Positions 6,996 to 14,601 of a stretch of 16,640 bases of DNA are shown here, in pieces. The notes under the pieces are model-generated. The model was given only the letters and a program-made list of their open reading frames with translations, did no database searches and was not told the DNA's origin. Each line of letters opens with the position of its first letter. Positions within the stretch are counted from its first letter, which is position 1. A program made the translations under genes and the position numbers. This stretch comes from Actinomycetota bacterium. Lineage in GTDB: Bacteria; Actinomycetota; Actinomycetes; Actinomycetales; Microbacteriaceae. The DNA lies in the NCBI GenBank assembly GCA_016870695.1, contig VGAV01000015.1, positions 1-16,640 on the forward strand, read 5' to 3'.

Positions 6996-8129
6996 ATGCG
7001 TGCCGTCGTTTTCAAGGAACCGTTCAAGCTCAGTGTCGAGGAGGTCCCCGATCCGCGGATCGAGGAGCCGCTGGACGCGATCATCCGCATCACCACCGCC
7101 AACATTTGCGGATCCGATCTTCACCCGTATGAGGGTCGAGCGCCCCTGGAAGGGGGCATGGTCCTCGGCCACGAGAACATGGGCATCGTGGAGGAGGTCG
7201 GTCCGGGGGTGAACCGCATCAAGGTCGGCGACCGCGTATCGGTACCCTTCAACCTCGCTTGCGGTACTTGTCGCAATTGCAACGATGGGTTCACGTCCGC
7301 GTGCCTGCGGGCAAACCCCTCCGGCCAGCCCGGCGCGGGGTACGGGTACCCGGGCATGGGCCCCTACTGGGGTGGTCAAGCCGAGCTGCTGCGTGTGCCG
7401 TGGGCTGACTTCAACCTCCTCGAGCTTCCCGCCGGGAAGGACAAGGAAGCGGACTTCACCATGCTGTCCGACATCTTCCCCACCGGGTACCACGGCACCG
7501 AGCTGGCCATGGTCGGCCCCGGCAAGTCGGTTGCGGTCTTCGGCGCCGGGCCCGTGGGGTTGATGGCTGCTCACAGTGCGTTCATCCGTGGCGCGTCACA
7601 GGTATTCGTTGTCGATAAGGAACCGGACCGGCTCGCGCTGGCGGCCAGCATCGGCGCCACCGCCATTGACTTGTCCGACGGCAACCAGACCGAGCGGATC
7701 ATGGACGCCACCGACGGTTTCGGAGTCGACTGCGGTGTCGAAGCGGTGGGCTACCAGGCGCACGACGCACACGGCGAAGAACATCCCGAACTCGTCCTGG
7801 ATAACCTCGTCGAGGTCGTCCGCGCAACCGGACACATTGGTGTCGTCGGCGTCTACGTCCCTGAGGACCCCGACGCGGCAACGGAAACCGCCAAGAGCGG
7901 ACGCATCGCGTTCAACTATGGGCAGGCGTTCGAAAAGGGCATCAGCATCGGGTCCGGACAGTGCCCGGTCAAGCGATACAACCGGGAGCTTCGCGACCTC
8001 ATCATTCACGACAAGGCCGCTCCCTCCTTCATCGTGTCGCACGAGCTGAGCCTGGACGACGCCGTGGATGCCTACGCCCGGTTCGACAAGCGCGAGGACG
8101 GCTGGACCAAGGTCCTCCTTCACCCCTAA
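6996..8129 (+). CDS. Zinc-dependent NAD alcohol/formaldehyde dehydrogenase
   Basis: 377 residues, a normal length for the medium-chain dehydrogenase/reductase family. Catalytic zinc ligands are C38 (NICGSD), H59 and E60 (LGHEN), with D159 in LSDIFPTGYHG. Structural zinc cysteines C89, C92, C95 and C103 are all present. The Rossmann motif GAGPVG is at 183-188, and D207 (VVDKE) at the end of the next strand points to NAD rather than NADP. The insert around 104-126 and the GYQAHDAHGEEHPE stretch (252-265) are typical of glutathione-independent formaldehyde dehydrogenases, which oxidise formaldehyde to formate. Other aldehydes or alcohols are possible substrates. The start is supported by GGAAGGAG at 6981-6988, seven bases before the ATG. 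It is monocistronic, with two terminator hairpins downstream. Confidence 0.92.
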   Translation: MRAVVFKEPFKLSVEEVPDPRIEEPLDAIIRITTANICGSDLHPYEGRAPLEGGMVLGHENMGIVEEVGPGVNRIKVGDRVSVPFNLACGTCRNCNDGFTSACLRANPSGQPGAGYGYPGMGPYWGGQAELLRVPWADFNLLELPAGKDKEADFTMLSDIFPTGYHGTELAMVGPGKSVAVFGAGPVGLMAAHSAFIRGASQVFVVDKEPDRLALAASIGATAIDLSDGNQTERIMDATDGFGVDCGVEAVGYQAHDAHGEEHPELVLDNLVEVVRATGHIGVVGVYVPEDPDAATETAKSGRIAFNYGQAFEKGISIGSGQCPVKRYNRELRDLIIHDKAAPSFIVSHELSLDDAVDAYARFDKREDGWTKVLLHP

Positions 8130-8151
8130 CGCCGGCTGCAGCTGCACGTCA

Positions 8152-8180
8152 CACCCGTCGCCGTAGACGGCGCGCGGGTG
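8152..8180 (+). terminator. Terminator-like hairpin after the dehydrogenase
   Basis: CACCCG (8152-8157) pairs with CGGGTG (8175-8180), and CGCCGT-AG-ACGGCG (8159-8172) forms an inner stem. It begins 22 bases after the stop codon. Confidence 0.55.
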
Positions 8181-8206
8181 ACCTCAATGCGGCAGGTCGC
8201 CGAGAA

Positions 8207-8252
8207 GGTGGACACAGCGGGGCGGGCTCGCCACCGCCCCGCTGTGTCCACC
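8207..8252. terminator. Bidirectional terminator, 19-bp perfect stem
   Basis: The 19 bases 8207-8225 (starting GGTGGACACAGC) are perfectly complementary to 8234-8252 around the loop GCTCGCCA. It lies between the convergent dehydrogenase and flavodoxin-like genes, where one symmetrical hairpin can stop both transcripts. There is no T-run. Confidence 0.8.
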
Positions 8253-8301
8253 CACTCTCGCATGACCGAACTCGTTGTCCTACCGTCTTGACGGCCGCCC
8301 G

Positions 8302-8901
8302 TCATGCCGGGAAGTTCTCTGCCCCCAGCACGCGGGCCAGGTGCGCCGCGTTGGCTGCGATGGTGGCGTTGGTGGCGGCGGTCTTCTCGGGGGTTTGGTC
8401 CAGGTCGTTGTAGTCGGTGGCGTGCATCGCTTCGCCATTCCAGTACGTCACTGCCTGGGCGGGAATGGTGTACCCGACGTCGTTCAGCGCTTGGAACAGA
8501 TCGGCGCTGATTTTGTGAGCACCGTCCTCGTTGCCGACGACGGCGACGACGGCGACCTTCCCGAACAGAATGGGCCGCCCGTCGGCGTCCGTCTCGCTCA
8601 GTTCAGCGTCCAGACGCTCGAGCACCCGCGCGGCGACGGAGGACAGGTGCCCCATCCACGTGGGCGTTCCAAACACCAGAATGTCCGCTGCTAGTAGCTT
8701 CTCTCGCAGGGCGGGCCACTCATCACCCTCCCCCATGTCCTTCTCGACCCCCGGCAGCACGTTGTGATTGACAACACGGATGATGTCGGTGGTGACGTCG
8801 TGCTGCAGCAGCTGCGCTGCGACCTCGGTCAAGATCTTTTCGGTGCTGGACGGGGCTGACCCGGCTTTCAGGGTGCAGTTCAAAGCGACAGCGGTGACCA
8901 T
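8302..8901 (-). CDS. Flavodoxin-like NAD(P)H-dependent FMN reductase
   Basis: 199 residues with a flavodoxin fold. The N-terminal strand and phosphate loop VALNCTLKAGSAPSSTEKI (5-23) bind the FMN phosphate. FGTPTWMGHLSS is the typical second flavin loop, followed by the VAVVAVVGNEDGAHK strand and loop. Members bind FMN and reduce it, quinones or other electron acceptors with NAD(P)H in the cytoplasm; the physiological substrate is not visible. I chose the ATG at 8901 because GAGGGAG lies seven bases upstream. The frame stays open to 8967 but the added residues are not family-like. It is convergent with the dehydrogenase and downstream of the DUF7882 gene on the same strand, separated by 124 bases, so probably not co-transcribed by necessity. 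Confidence 0.88.
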   Translation of the reverse strand: MVTAVALNCTLKAGSAPSSTEKILTEVAAQLLQHDVTTDIIRVVNHNVLPGVEKDMGEGDEWPALREKLLAADILVFGTPTWMGHLSSVAARVLERLDAELSETDADGRPILFGKVAVVAVVGNEDGAHKISADLFQALNDVGYTIPAQAVTYWNGEAMHATDYNDLDQTPEKTAATNATIAANAAHLARVLGAENFPA

Positions 8902-9025
8902 ACGAAACTCCCTCAACGATGACGTGGTGAGCACACACTCACAACCCACGCCCTCGTCCGCAACCACCTTGAGGGGTCACGCCCCCCGCCCCCGGTCCAC
9001 CAGCATGGGCGGCCTCCGGCAGCAT

Positions 9026-9445
9026 CTACCGCGTTTGCTCCGGCGGGCATTCGGTGCCGAGGATGACCGGCCCGTGCGGAGAGAAATCCTGCTCATCCTG
9101 CGCGATGCGGAACGTCATGGGTTCTCGCGCTTCGCGGTGTGCTGGCGGCCCCTGCGGTTCGGGAACGATGTACAGCCCGTGCGGGCCAGCGGCAACCTCC
9201 GTCAGGGCATGAAGCCAGTCCCGGTTGAGCTGAGGGGGACGCGACCCGTGAAATTTGAAGAGGATGTTTGAGCTTGGGTGCAACCACACCGTTGTTCTGC
9301 CTCCCCCCGTGCTGATGTCTTCCCTCCAGGTGAACGTGAAGGACTCATTACGCCGGAGCTTGGAGGTGATCACCCGTTCGAGATGAGCGAGAGCACGATC
9401 CTCGAATTCAACTTTTGCTAACGCGTCGACGATGAACCGGCCCAT
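9026..9445 (-). CDS. DUF7882-family protein
   Basis: 139 residues. MGRFIVDALAKVEFEDRALAHLERVI at the start and TTVWLHPSSNILFKFHGSRPPQLNRDWLHALTEVA in the middle, then GLYIVPEP, are the conserved blocks of a small protein I know from many Microbacteriaceae genomes as DUF7882. Older records often misname it ATP-dependent DNA ligase; no ligase motif is present. Its function is unknown. The start is supported by AGGAG six bases before the ATG at 9445. It is the best lineage marker in the window. Confidence 0.75.
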   Translation of the reverse strand: MGRFIVDALAKVEFEDRALAHLERVITSKLRRNESFTFTWREDISTGGGRTTVWLHPSSNILFKFHGSRPPQLNRDWLHALTEVAAGPHGLYIVPEPQGPPAHREAREPMTFRIAQDEQDFSPHGPVILGTECPPEQTR

Positions 9446-9788
9446 GAAAAGCTCCTAAGTAGTTCGGGCCACGGTTTTCACGGCGCCGGTTCTATCGATG
9501 ATGTACGCGTCATTGTGGCAGGCCGCAGCTCTTCGACTGGCCACCAAGGTGAACAAGCGCGTCGCCCGGTTTGAGACGTGTCTAGGTGTGATGCGCTGTG
9601 GGGCGACACCGGAGTAGCTATCTCTGCAGTTCGTCGGCGGTCGTCACCTGCGCGTTGAGCAGGATCTGATCGAAAAGTTGATGCCCGAGGCGAGTGGTCC
9701 TGACGACCTCACGCTCCGCTACGCACGAGCACCCGGCCATCGGTTGCCGCCCTTACGCCACGAGTGACGCGCGCACGCGCGGGCGACC
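9446..9788. other. Intergenic region at the edge of the mobilization module
   Basis: These 343 bp separate the DUF7882 gene from the mobilization genes. They should hold the DUF7882 promoter, but I see no clear -10/-35 pair. A 40-codon minus-strand frame at 9618-9740 may be a gene remnant. The alternating CG tract at 9768-9781 just past the 9789 stop may help termination. Confidence 0.5.
9618..9740 (-). pseudogene. Possible small gene or 3' remnant
   Basis: A 40-residue frame runs from an ATG at 9740 to TAG at 9618. It contains a helical-looking stretch, REVVRTTRLGHQLFDQILL, then NAQVTTADELQR, with ordinary protein composition unlike the surrounding shadow frames. An in-frame TAA lies just upstream, and no good ribosome site precedes the ATG. 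It may be the tail of a gene cut when the mobilizable element was joined here. I do not recognise a family. Confidence 0.3.
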
Positions 9789-10634
9789 TCACCGGCCAAT
9801 CTCGGTGCGCTGCACGCGCTGCGCCGCCGAGCGTGACGGCCGCGCCTTTTGTGCATCCCTAGGCATGCCCTTCACGGCATCGGTCGCCGGCTTGGCGTTG
9901 CCGACGTCGGCGCTCATCTTCGCGGCTACGGCCTCCTTGTCGATGCCGTTGGCCTCGAGCAGGTTCGCTTCGTCCTCACGGCGCTTCGCGGAGTCGTACA
10001 TGGGGCCGACATTGGTGCGTGCCGACTTGGCTGCGCGCTCGTGCGACTGTGCCTCCTCGCGCGCCTGGGCGCGCTCCCCCACGCCCTGCGGGGTGTTCTG
10101 TGCGCGCTCGTCCGCTGCCTCGGCTTGGCGGTCGGCGCGGTCGGCTTCGCGCATCAGCAGCGCCGTCTCTGCCGCGTCGCTTGTGCTGCGCTGGCGTTCC
10201 GTTTCGGACTGCCGGCGTGATAGCTCGGCGTCGACGGCTGCTTGCACCGCCAGGGGGTCGCCGCCGGCTTGGGCGACGTCGACGCCGTAGCGGGTGCGCA
10301 GCTCGTCGCGCATGTGCGCCTCAACGCGCACGGCCTGGTTGTCTTCATTGCCCCACGCGCGGGCCGTGGCCAACGTCGTGCCGATCTGCTCGGGGGTCGC
10401 ACGCTCCCACCAATCGCTGCGGTAGACGCCGCTGAGCTCGGCGCGCGCGGACTGCCGTTCGGCCTCGAGCCGGGATGCCAGCTCCCGCGCTTGCTGCTGA
10501 CTCTCGGCGTGCGCTCGTCGGGCTGCTTCCTCGCGCTGCCGGGCGATGATCTCTCCCACGCGGCCGGCGGCGGTTACTGCGACGCGGAGCTGCCCTTCGA
10601 ACGCTTCGGCAATGCCGTCGCTCTCATCGGCCAT
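9789..10634 (-). CDS. Coiled-coil protein encoded behind the relaxase
   Basis: 281 residues, very rich in Ala, Glu, Arg and Gln, with heptad-like helices at about 25-75 and 140-235. A short globular-looking part lies between (YRSDWWERATPEQIGTTL, about 71-88). The C-terminus is basic. There is no membrane segment or signal peptide. The ATG at 10634 is preceded by AGGAG seven bases upstream and follows the relaxase stop by 12 bases, so the two are one operon. Similar coiled-coil proteins follow relaxases on actinobacterial mobilizable plasmids. A role in the relaxosome or in docking to a helper coupling protein is inference. Automated pipelines may name such proteins colicin import protein on composition alone; I would not. 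Confidence 0.7.
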   Translation of the reverse strand: MADESDGIAEAFEGQLRVAVTAAGRVGEIIARQREEAARRAHAESQQQARELASRLEAERQSARAELSGVYRSDWWERATPEQIGTTLATARAWGNEDNQAVRVEAHMRDELRTRYGVDVAQAGGDPLAVQAAVDAELSRRQSETERQRSTSDAAETALLMREADRADRQAEAADERAQNTPQGVGERAQAREEAQSHERAAKSARTNVGPMYDSAKRREDEANLLEANGIDKEAVAAKMSADVGNAKPATDAVKGMPRDAQKARPSRSAAQRVQRTEIGR

Positions 10635-10646
10635 GACGTGCTCCTC

Positions 10647-12380
10647 TCATCGTTCCGGGCCTTGGTCGGGCCGCCGGGTTGTGGGCGTGCGGGGTCGGCT
10701 CGGTTCGATCTTCGACGGGAGCGGCGAGGTTGTTCCCGTGCGCCGGTTCTTCTCAGCCCGGTTCATCTTGTTCAGCGCCTCGCGCGTGGCCTCGTCGATC
10801 ACCGCGGACATGTCGATTCGGCGCGGTTCGGTCTTCGTGGCCGCGACCGCGGTGGCCATTGTCGACGTCGCCGGCAGGGCGGCGCGCACGCGCACGAGAC
10901 GGGCGCGAATATCGGTGGCGATCGCTTCCGCGTGGCGTGCCTGCTGTGCAGCCTTGGCCGCGTCATAGACAGCCTGGGTGAGGTTCATGAGCTGTCGCAG
11001 CATGGCGGCTTGCGCGGCGGTTCCCTGCCCGCCTCGAATGGCGCTAGCGAGGAGCATTGCTGCACCGCCGGCCGACACCCGCCCCTCCTTCTGCGGCTTG
11101 GTGTGGCCGCGGTAGGTCTGTGCCGACTTCGCCAGCTCGTCGGATGCCGCGGCGAGGTCGCCGGGTGTTTCTTCGACGGCGTTAGACCATGCCGCGAACG
11201 CTCCCGACGTCTGCCGCGCGACGTGCGCCCATGTGTCGCGGTCGTCGAGCGGAACCGAGCGCAGCGTCTCCCGTAGCTCGCCCAGCTCGGCGGTGTACCG
11301 ATCCCACAGCTCGGGGTCGGGCTCAGCTGTCTCGCGCCCCGGTGCCACGGGCCGCTGGTTGCGCTTCGCCGCGTTCCACTCGGCCGCGGCCTCCATCGCG
11401 CCGGTCGGGTTGTCGGGCCACTCGGCGCGCAGTCGCGGCAGGGTGAGGTCGCGGCCCAGGTGACCGCCGCCGTACCAAATGGGACGCTCGCCGCCGGCGG
11501 GCTTCGCGGCCACCGAGTAGCCGGTGATGACGTCGGTCTGGCCGTCCGCGTAGCGGGGTCGGACGACGACGACACCGGAGCGTCGGAGACGGCGCACGAA
11601 CTCGGCTTCGTTCTCGCTCGCGCTGGCGCACGCGCGCACCTTGCGGGCGAGGTCGTTGCGGGGAGCGTTGAGACGAATCTCAGCGGTGATCCGCGTCTGC
11701 CGCTCGCGCGGGTCGAGCTGGTGCCAGGGGGTGACGTCGCCGCCGACCTGCGCGGCGTGCGCTTCGTACTTGCGCTGTGCGAACAGCGCCGAACGCTCCT
11801 CGACCTTGGCCTGCTCGGCGGGGCTGTAGCCGCGCGTGGCGCGCTCGCCCTTCGACGACTCCAACAGCTCTAGGCCGTGCTTCACTTCGAGGGCTCGTGC
11901 GGCGTTCTGCGCGCGCACGTAGTCGAGGTGAGTAGAGGCCTTCGTGCCGTCCTCGCGGACGAGGTTGACGGCGATGTGGATGTGGTCGTTACCGGACTTG
12001 GACAGGCCGTGACGGACTGCGACCCAACGGCACGGTGCCTTGGTGCCGTCGTTGTCGTCGAACCCCATCGCGGCGACAAAGTCGGTGGCGATCGCGTTCC
12101 ACTCGGCGTCGGTCTTGATGCCCTCCTCGGCGCGCAGCGAGAGGGAGGCGTGCCAGACGTGACCGCCCTTGACGTCGACCCCGAGCTGCTTGTGCGGGCG
12201 GTCGAGGTGACGCGCGATCGCCAGGCCGCTGTCGCGGCTCAGCTCGGCGTCGTCGTACCACGCCATGAGCGCGTCGTCGCCCGCGACAAGGTGCGGCTCC
12301 GTGTGCTCGTTGTGGCGACCGCCGCCGACGAGATACGTCACGAGGCCCGACATGCGATCGCCCCGCGTGATGTTCGGCAT
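10647..12380 (-). CDS. MobP-type relaxase
   Basis: 577 residues from the ATG at 12380. The N-terminal MPNITRGDRMSGLVTYLVG carries Tyr16, the likely nicking tyrosine. HVWHASLSLRAEEG (74-87) and RHGLSKSGNDHIHIAVNLV (123-141, with H133 and H135) form the metal-binding histidine motif of relaxase/mobilization nuclease domains. The enzyme nicks one strand at oriT, stays covalently bound and pilots it to the recipient. Residues from about 220 on, with VTGYSVA...WYGGGHLGRDLTLPRLR, are the second conserved block of the actinobacterial family. MobC lies immediately upstream (TGATG stop/start overlap; a GTG at 12383 is an alternative start) and the coiled-coil gene follows. No transfer-channel genes are present, so a helper would be needed. 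Confidence 0.92.
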   Translation of the reverse strand: MPNITRGDRMSGLVTYLVGGGRHNEHTEPHLVAGDDALMAWYDDAELSRDSGLAIARHLDRPHKQLGVDVKGGHVWHASLSLRAEEGIKTDAEWNAIATDFVAAMGFDDNDGTKAPCRWVAVRHGLSKSGNDHIHIAVNLVREDGTKASTHLDYVRAQNAARALEVKHGLELLESSKGERATRGYSPAEQAKVEERSALFAQRKYEAHAAQVGGDVTPWHQLDPRERQTRITAEIRLNAPRNDLARKVRACASASENEAEFVRRLRRSGVVVVRPRYADGQTDVITGYSVAAKPAGGERPIWYGGGHLGRDLTLPRLRAEWPDNPTGAMEAAAEWNAAKRNQRPVAPGRETAEPDPELWDRYTAELGELRETLRSVPLDDRDTWAHVARQTSGAFAAWSNAVEETPGDLAAASDELAKSAQTYRGHTKPQKEGRVSAGGAAMLLASAIRGGQGTAAQAAMLRQLMNLTQAVYDAAKAAQQARHAEAIATDIRARLVRVRAALPATSTMATAVAATKTEPRRIDMSAVIDEATREALNKMNRAEKNRRTGTTSPLPSKIEPSRPRTPTTRRPDQGPER

Positions 12381-12778
12381 CACGTCAAGCTCAGCTCGTC
12401 GGTCAGCTCGTCGATCCGCATCGCCGTCTTGCGCACCGCTGCGAGCGTCGCGGACGTCTCGGGGTGCAGCTCGCGCGTGGCGTTGGTGGCCTTCGCGATC
12501 TGGTTGACGTTGTTCGAGATAGCGGCGAGGAGGCGGTGCAGCTCGTACAGCTTCGTGATCGTCGCGCGACGCTCGGATGCCGTCTCGCCCGCATCCTGCG
12601 CAAGCGCACTCTCTACGAGAAGGCGCGGAATCGTCACGCCCTGAGCGAGGGCCAGGCGCAACAGCGCGCCCTCCTCCTCGGGGCTGGCGGTCACAACGTG
12701 ACGGGCCATACGACCGCCGGGCACGTTCACGCGTCGACGACGCTCGGACGGGCGAGGCGTAGGCGTCTCATCGGACAT
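12380..12778 (-). CDS. mobC: MobC relaxosome accessory protein
   Basis: 132 residues. The basic N-terminus (RRRRVNVPGGRM) contains a ribbon-helix-helix-like start. The C-terminal LYELHRLLAAISNNVNQIAKATN is the diagnostic MobC block. MobC binds near oriT and helps the relaxase open the nic region. I prefer the ATG at 12778 because AGGGAGG sits about seven bases upstream of it. The GTG at 12784, which adds two residues, abuts that site directly and would have no spacing. The stop overlaps the relaxase start, so translation is coupled. Confidence 0.88.
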   Translation of the reverse strand: MSDETPTPRPSERRRRVNVPGGRMARHVVTASPEEEGALLRLALAQGVTIPRLLVESALAQDAGETASERRATITKLYELHRLLAAISNNVNQIAKATNATRELHPETSATLAAVRKTAMRIDELTDELSLT

Positions 12779-13033
12779 GCTCACCCTCCCTTCGGCCCAG
12801 CGCAGCGACCCCGCCCTTGCGGGGACCGCACACGTCGAGTGTGCCGCACCTTTCGACGCATGTCGAGAGGCCGAGCCCGGTTATGGCACATAATTGCATA
12901 GCCTGCTCCGGGCCACAATCGAAGAAGAGTGGCTCACGGCGACAGCCGGGAGTGGTCGCTACTTCGCCACAAAGGTCCTGCTGCAAGCGCGAAGAACCTC
13001 GCACGGCCGGCGCAGCATCCGTAGGCTGCTTAT
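12779..13033. other. Probable oriT and divergent promoter region
   Basis: Between mobC and a divergent gene are three tight hairpins: CCCCGC-CCTT-GCGGGG (12809-12824), GCACAC-GTCGA-GTGTGC (12828-12844) and TCGAC-GCAT-GTCGA (about 12853-12866). Next come a GCCCGG...CCGGGC arm pair and the stretch ATAGCCTGCTCC near 12898-12909. The last resembles the MOBP nic consensus (ATCCTG/C in RP4), with one or two differences. Position next to mobC and the inverted repeats support an oriT; the exact nic site is a guess. Confidence 0.45.
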
Positions 13034-13420
13034 ATGGCTAAAGAGCTCTCCCCCCAGGAAGCAATCGAGCGCGCTCAGCGCGCACTCGATGATCGACTGA
13101 CGTCGGTTCGCGAGCTGGCCGAATCTCGGCAGAACCTCGCAGACGTGCGTGAGGCATCCGCGGCGCGGATCGCTGAGATTGAACGCGAGGAGCGCGAAAA
13201 GGTCGCCGCTGCCGAGCGTGACGACGCACGCGCCTACAGCGCGACGATCGACGCCGGATGGACGCCCGCCGAGCTGCGCAAGATCGGCTTCGCGGAGGCG
13301 GCACAGAAGCGCGCACCGCGCAAGCGCCAAGGGCGCAAGTCGACGTCGGGTGAGGCCGCGGCGACGCCGCCGGCCGACGCCGCCGACAACGGCGGCGAGG
13401 GACAGTCGTACGGCGGCTGA
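13034..13420 (+). CDS. Small coiled-coil plasmid-type protein, unknown function
   Basis: 128 residues. Residues 7-75 are a charged helix (ALDDRLTSVRELAESRQNL, then EIEREEREKVAAAERDDA). A short conserved-looking GWTPAELRKIGFAEA (about 75-89) follows, then a basic patch (RAPRKRQGRK) and a low-complexity Ala/Pro/Gly tail. The coil, basic patch and position next to the mobilization genes suggest a DNA-associated helper, but no family is recognised. The ATG at 13034 has no ribosome site; TAGGCT at 13021-13026 is a fair -10 box for a leaderless start. Confidence 0.7.
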   Translation: MAKELSPQEAIERAQRALDDRLTSVRELAESRQNLADVREASAARIAEIEREEREKVAAAERDDARAYSATIDAGWTPAELRKIGFAEAAQKRAPRKRQGRKSTSGEAAATPPADAADNGGEGQSYGG

Positions 13421-13433
13421 CGTATCCCCCTGA

Positions 13434-13505
13434 CCACCTGTGGACGGCCCGAGCTACCTCCGGGCTCCACCCGCCCACAGGTGGACAGCGGGACCCTAAC
13501 TGTCC
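13434..13505. repeat. Inverted repeats next to the large palindrome
   Basis: CCACCTGTGG (13434-13443) pairs perfectly with CCACAGGTGG (13475-13484), with a GCCC/GGGC pair inside. GGACAG (13483-13488) pairs with CTGTCC (13500-13505). The first starts 14 bases after a stop codon and could terminate that gene, but it continues into the much larger structure at 13534. Confidence 0.7.
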
Positions 13506-13533
13506 GACCGCTCCGCGGCCTCGTTGGGAGGAC

Positions 13534-13675
13534 TCCCCCTCCCCCTGATGCCCGGGATTGTGTCACAGCCCAACACCCCGTCAAGGGCGCATCGCGTCAC
13601 TTACGTGATGCGACAAGCCGCACCCTTGACGGGGTGCCGTGCTGTGAAGGGCGGCATGTATCAGGGGGACGGGGA
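13534..13675. repeat. 142-bp five-tier nested palindrome
   Basis: From outside in: TCCCC (13534-13538) pairs with GGGGA (13671-13675). CCCCCTGAT (13541-13549) pairs with ATCAGGGGG (13660-13668). CACAGC (13564-13569) pairs with GCTGTG (13641-13646). CACCCCGTCAAGGG (13574-13587) pairs with CCCTTGACGGGGTG (13623-13636). GCATCGCGT (13589-13597) pairs with ACGTGATGC (13603-13611) with one G-T wobble and a 5-nt loop. The tiers are collinear, so one long cruciform or hairpin with small bulges forms. It is far beyond a terminator; a replication or transfer origin, single-strand origin, recombinase site or element end are candidates. Confidence 0.85.
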
Positions 13676-13696
13676 AAGAGTAGTGATGACGTCCGG

Positions 13697-14296
13697 TTAG
13701 GACGCTGCCGGCTGCTGCTCGTCGACGTCGCGAGACAGGTCGGCGTAGGCGCGGGAGGCGGTCGACTTGTCGACGCCGAGCACGCGCCCGATGTGCGCGA
13801 AACTCAACCCGTCGTCCTCCCGCATGCGACGTAGCTGCGTGAGCTGATCGGCACTGAGCTTCGACGGTCGGCCGATCGGCTTCCCCTGCGCGCGAGCGTG
13901 ATCCATGCCGCGCTGCGTGTTCTCCCGGATCGTGTCGATGCGCAGCTCTGCGAACACGGCGACGATCCCGAACAGGGCACGGCCCATCGGGGTTGTCGTG
14001 TCGATCTGCGGTTCGGTCAGACTCCGAATGTTGATGCCGCGTTCGCGCAGCTCGTTCAACGTGTCGAGGATGATCCGTTCGCTGCCGCCGAGACGATCGA
14101 GGCGGCGCACCAAGAGGGTGTCACCCTCGCGGAGATAGTCGAGGCACGCGACCCACTGAGGGCGCGCAGCGATACGGCTGGACTCGCTGTGGTCGACGAA
14201 CACACGGGTAGCGCCGGCCGCGCGCAGCTCGGCCTCCTGCGCCTCCGGGTTCTGCTCCCGACGCGAGACACGGGCGTATCCGATCACCTTCGTCAT
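13697..14296 (-). CDS. Serine recombinase (resolvase/invertase type)
   Basis: 199 residues. MTKVIGYARVSRREQN carries the catalytic Ser11. LLVRRLDRLGGS has the active-site arginines, and TPMGRALFGIVAVFAELRIDTIRENTQRG leads into the E helix. The C-terminal GRPSKLSADQLTQLRRM then SFAHIGRVLGVDKSTASRAY is the Hin-like helix-turn-helix. The enzyme makes staggered double-strand cuts at paired sites and either resolves dimers or inverts DNA. Usual family residues RLGRS and ERT are RLGGS and ENT here, so activity should not be assumed. I chose the ATG at 14296 (AGGAGG upstream) over the longer frame to 14431, which is a shadow of the preceding gene. Its start overlaps the membrane gene stop (ATGA), and its stop abuts the large palindrome. 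Confidence 0.88.
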   Translation of the reverse strand: MTKVIGYARVSRREQNPEAQEAELRAAGATRVFVDHSESSRIAARPQWVACLDYLREGDTLLVRRLDRLGGSERIILDTLNELRERGINIRSLTEPQIDTTTPMGRALFGIVAVFAELRIDTIRENTQRGMDHARAQGKPIGRPSKLSADQLTQLRRMREDDGLSFAHIGRVLGVDKSTASRAYADLSRDVDEQQPAAS

Positions 14297-14601
14297 CGCT
14301 GCTCCTCCTCGCTCTGTCGACGGGCCTCGGATGCCCGCTGAATGTTCTTCCCCCACAGGGCCAGCGCTCCCCCGGCGACGACGACAAAGATCGTGACCGC
14401 GACGCTCGGGGTCTGCCCCGAGTCGACGCACACGCCGAGATACCCGACGAGGAAACCGCCGTACATGACGGCGATAGCGGCGAGGGATGCACGCTGGCGG
14501 CGCAGATCGTCGACGTGCCGCACGGTGAAGTACAGGGCGACGATCCCGACGAGGATCGTCAAGCTCCCCGCGGCCATGATGACGACGCCTGGCACGGTCA
14601 T
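14293..14601 (-). CDS. Small three-segment membrane protein
   Basis: 102 residues. Hydrophobic segments lie at about 4-25, 39-57 and 66-84, separated by a basic loop (RHVDDLRRQR). A charged C-terminal tail (RASEARRQSEEEQR) follows. No family is recognised. The ATG at 14601 overlaps the Fic stop (ATGA) and its own stop overlaps the recombinase start in the same way, so it is translated as part of the operon. A longer frame to 14877 exists, but its extra N-terminus is Arg/Pro-rich shadow sequence of the Fic gene. Small membrane proteins of this type are common in transfer regions. Confidence 0.72.
   Translation of the reverse strand: MTVPGVVIMAAGSLTILVGIVALYFTVRHVDDLRRQRASLAAIAVMYGGFLVGYLGVCVDSGQTPSVAVTIFVVVAGGALALWGKNIQRASEARRQSEEEQR

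Noticed and set aside
6804..7574. 256-codon minus-strand frame opposite the dehydrogenase
   Set aside because: It is antisense to an intact dehydrogenase with all zinc and cofactor motifs; no recognisable motif of its own.
10242..11276. 344-codon plus-strand frame opposite the relaxase operon
   Set aside because: It is a shadow created by GC-rich third positions; the minus strand encodes recognisable relaxase and coiled-coil proteins.
14297..14431. N-terminal extension of the serine recombinase
   Set aside because: The recombinase fold starts at MTKVIGYARVS with a good ribosome site; the upstream residues are a shadow of the membrane gene.
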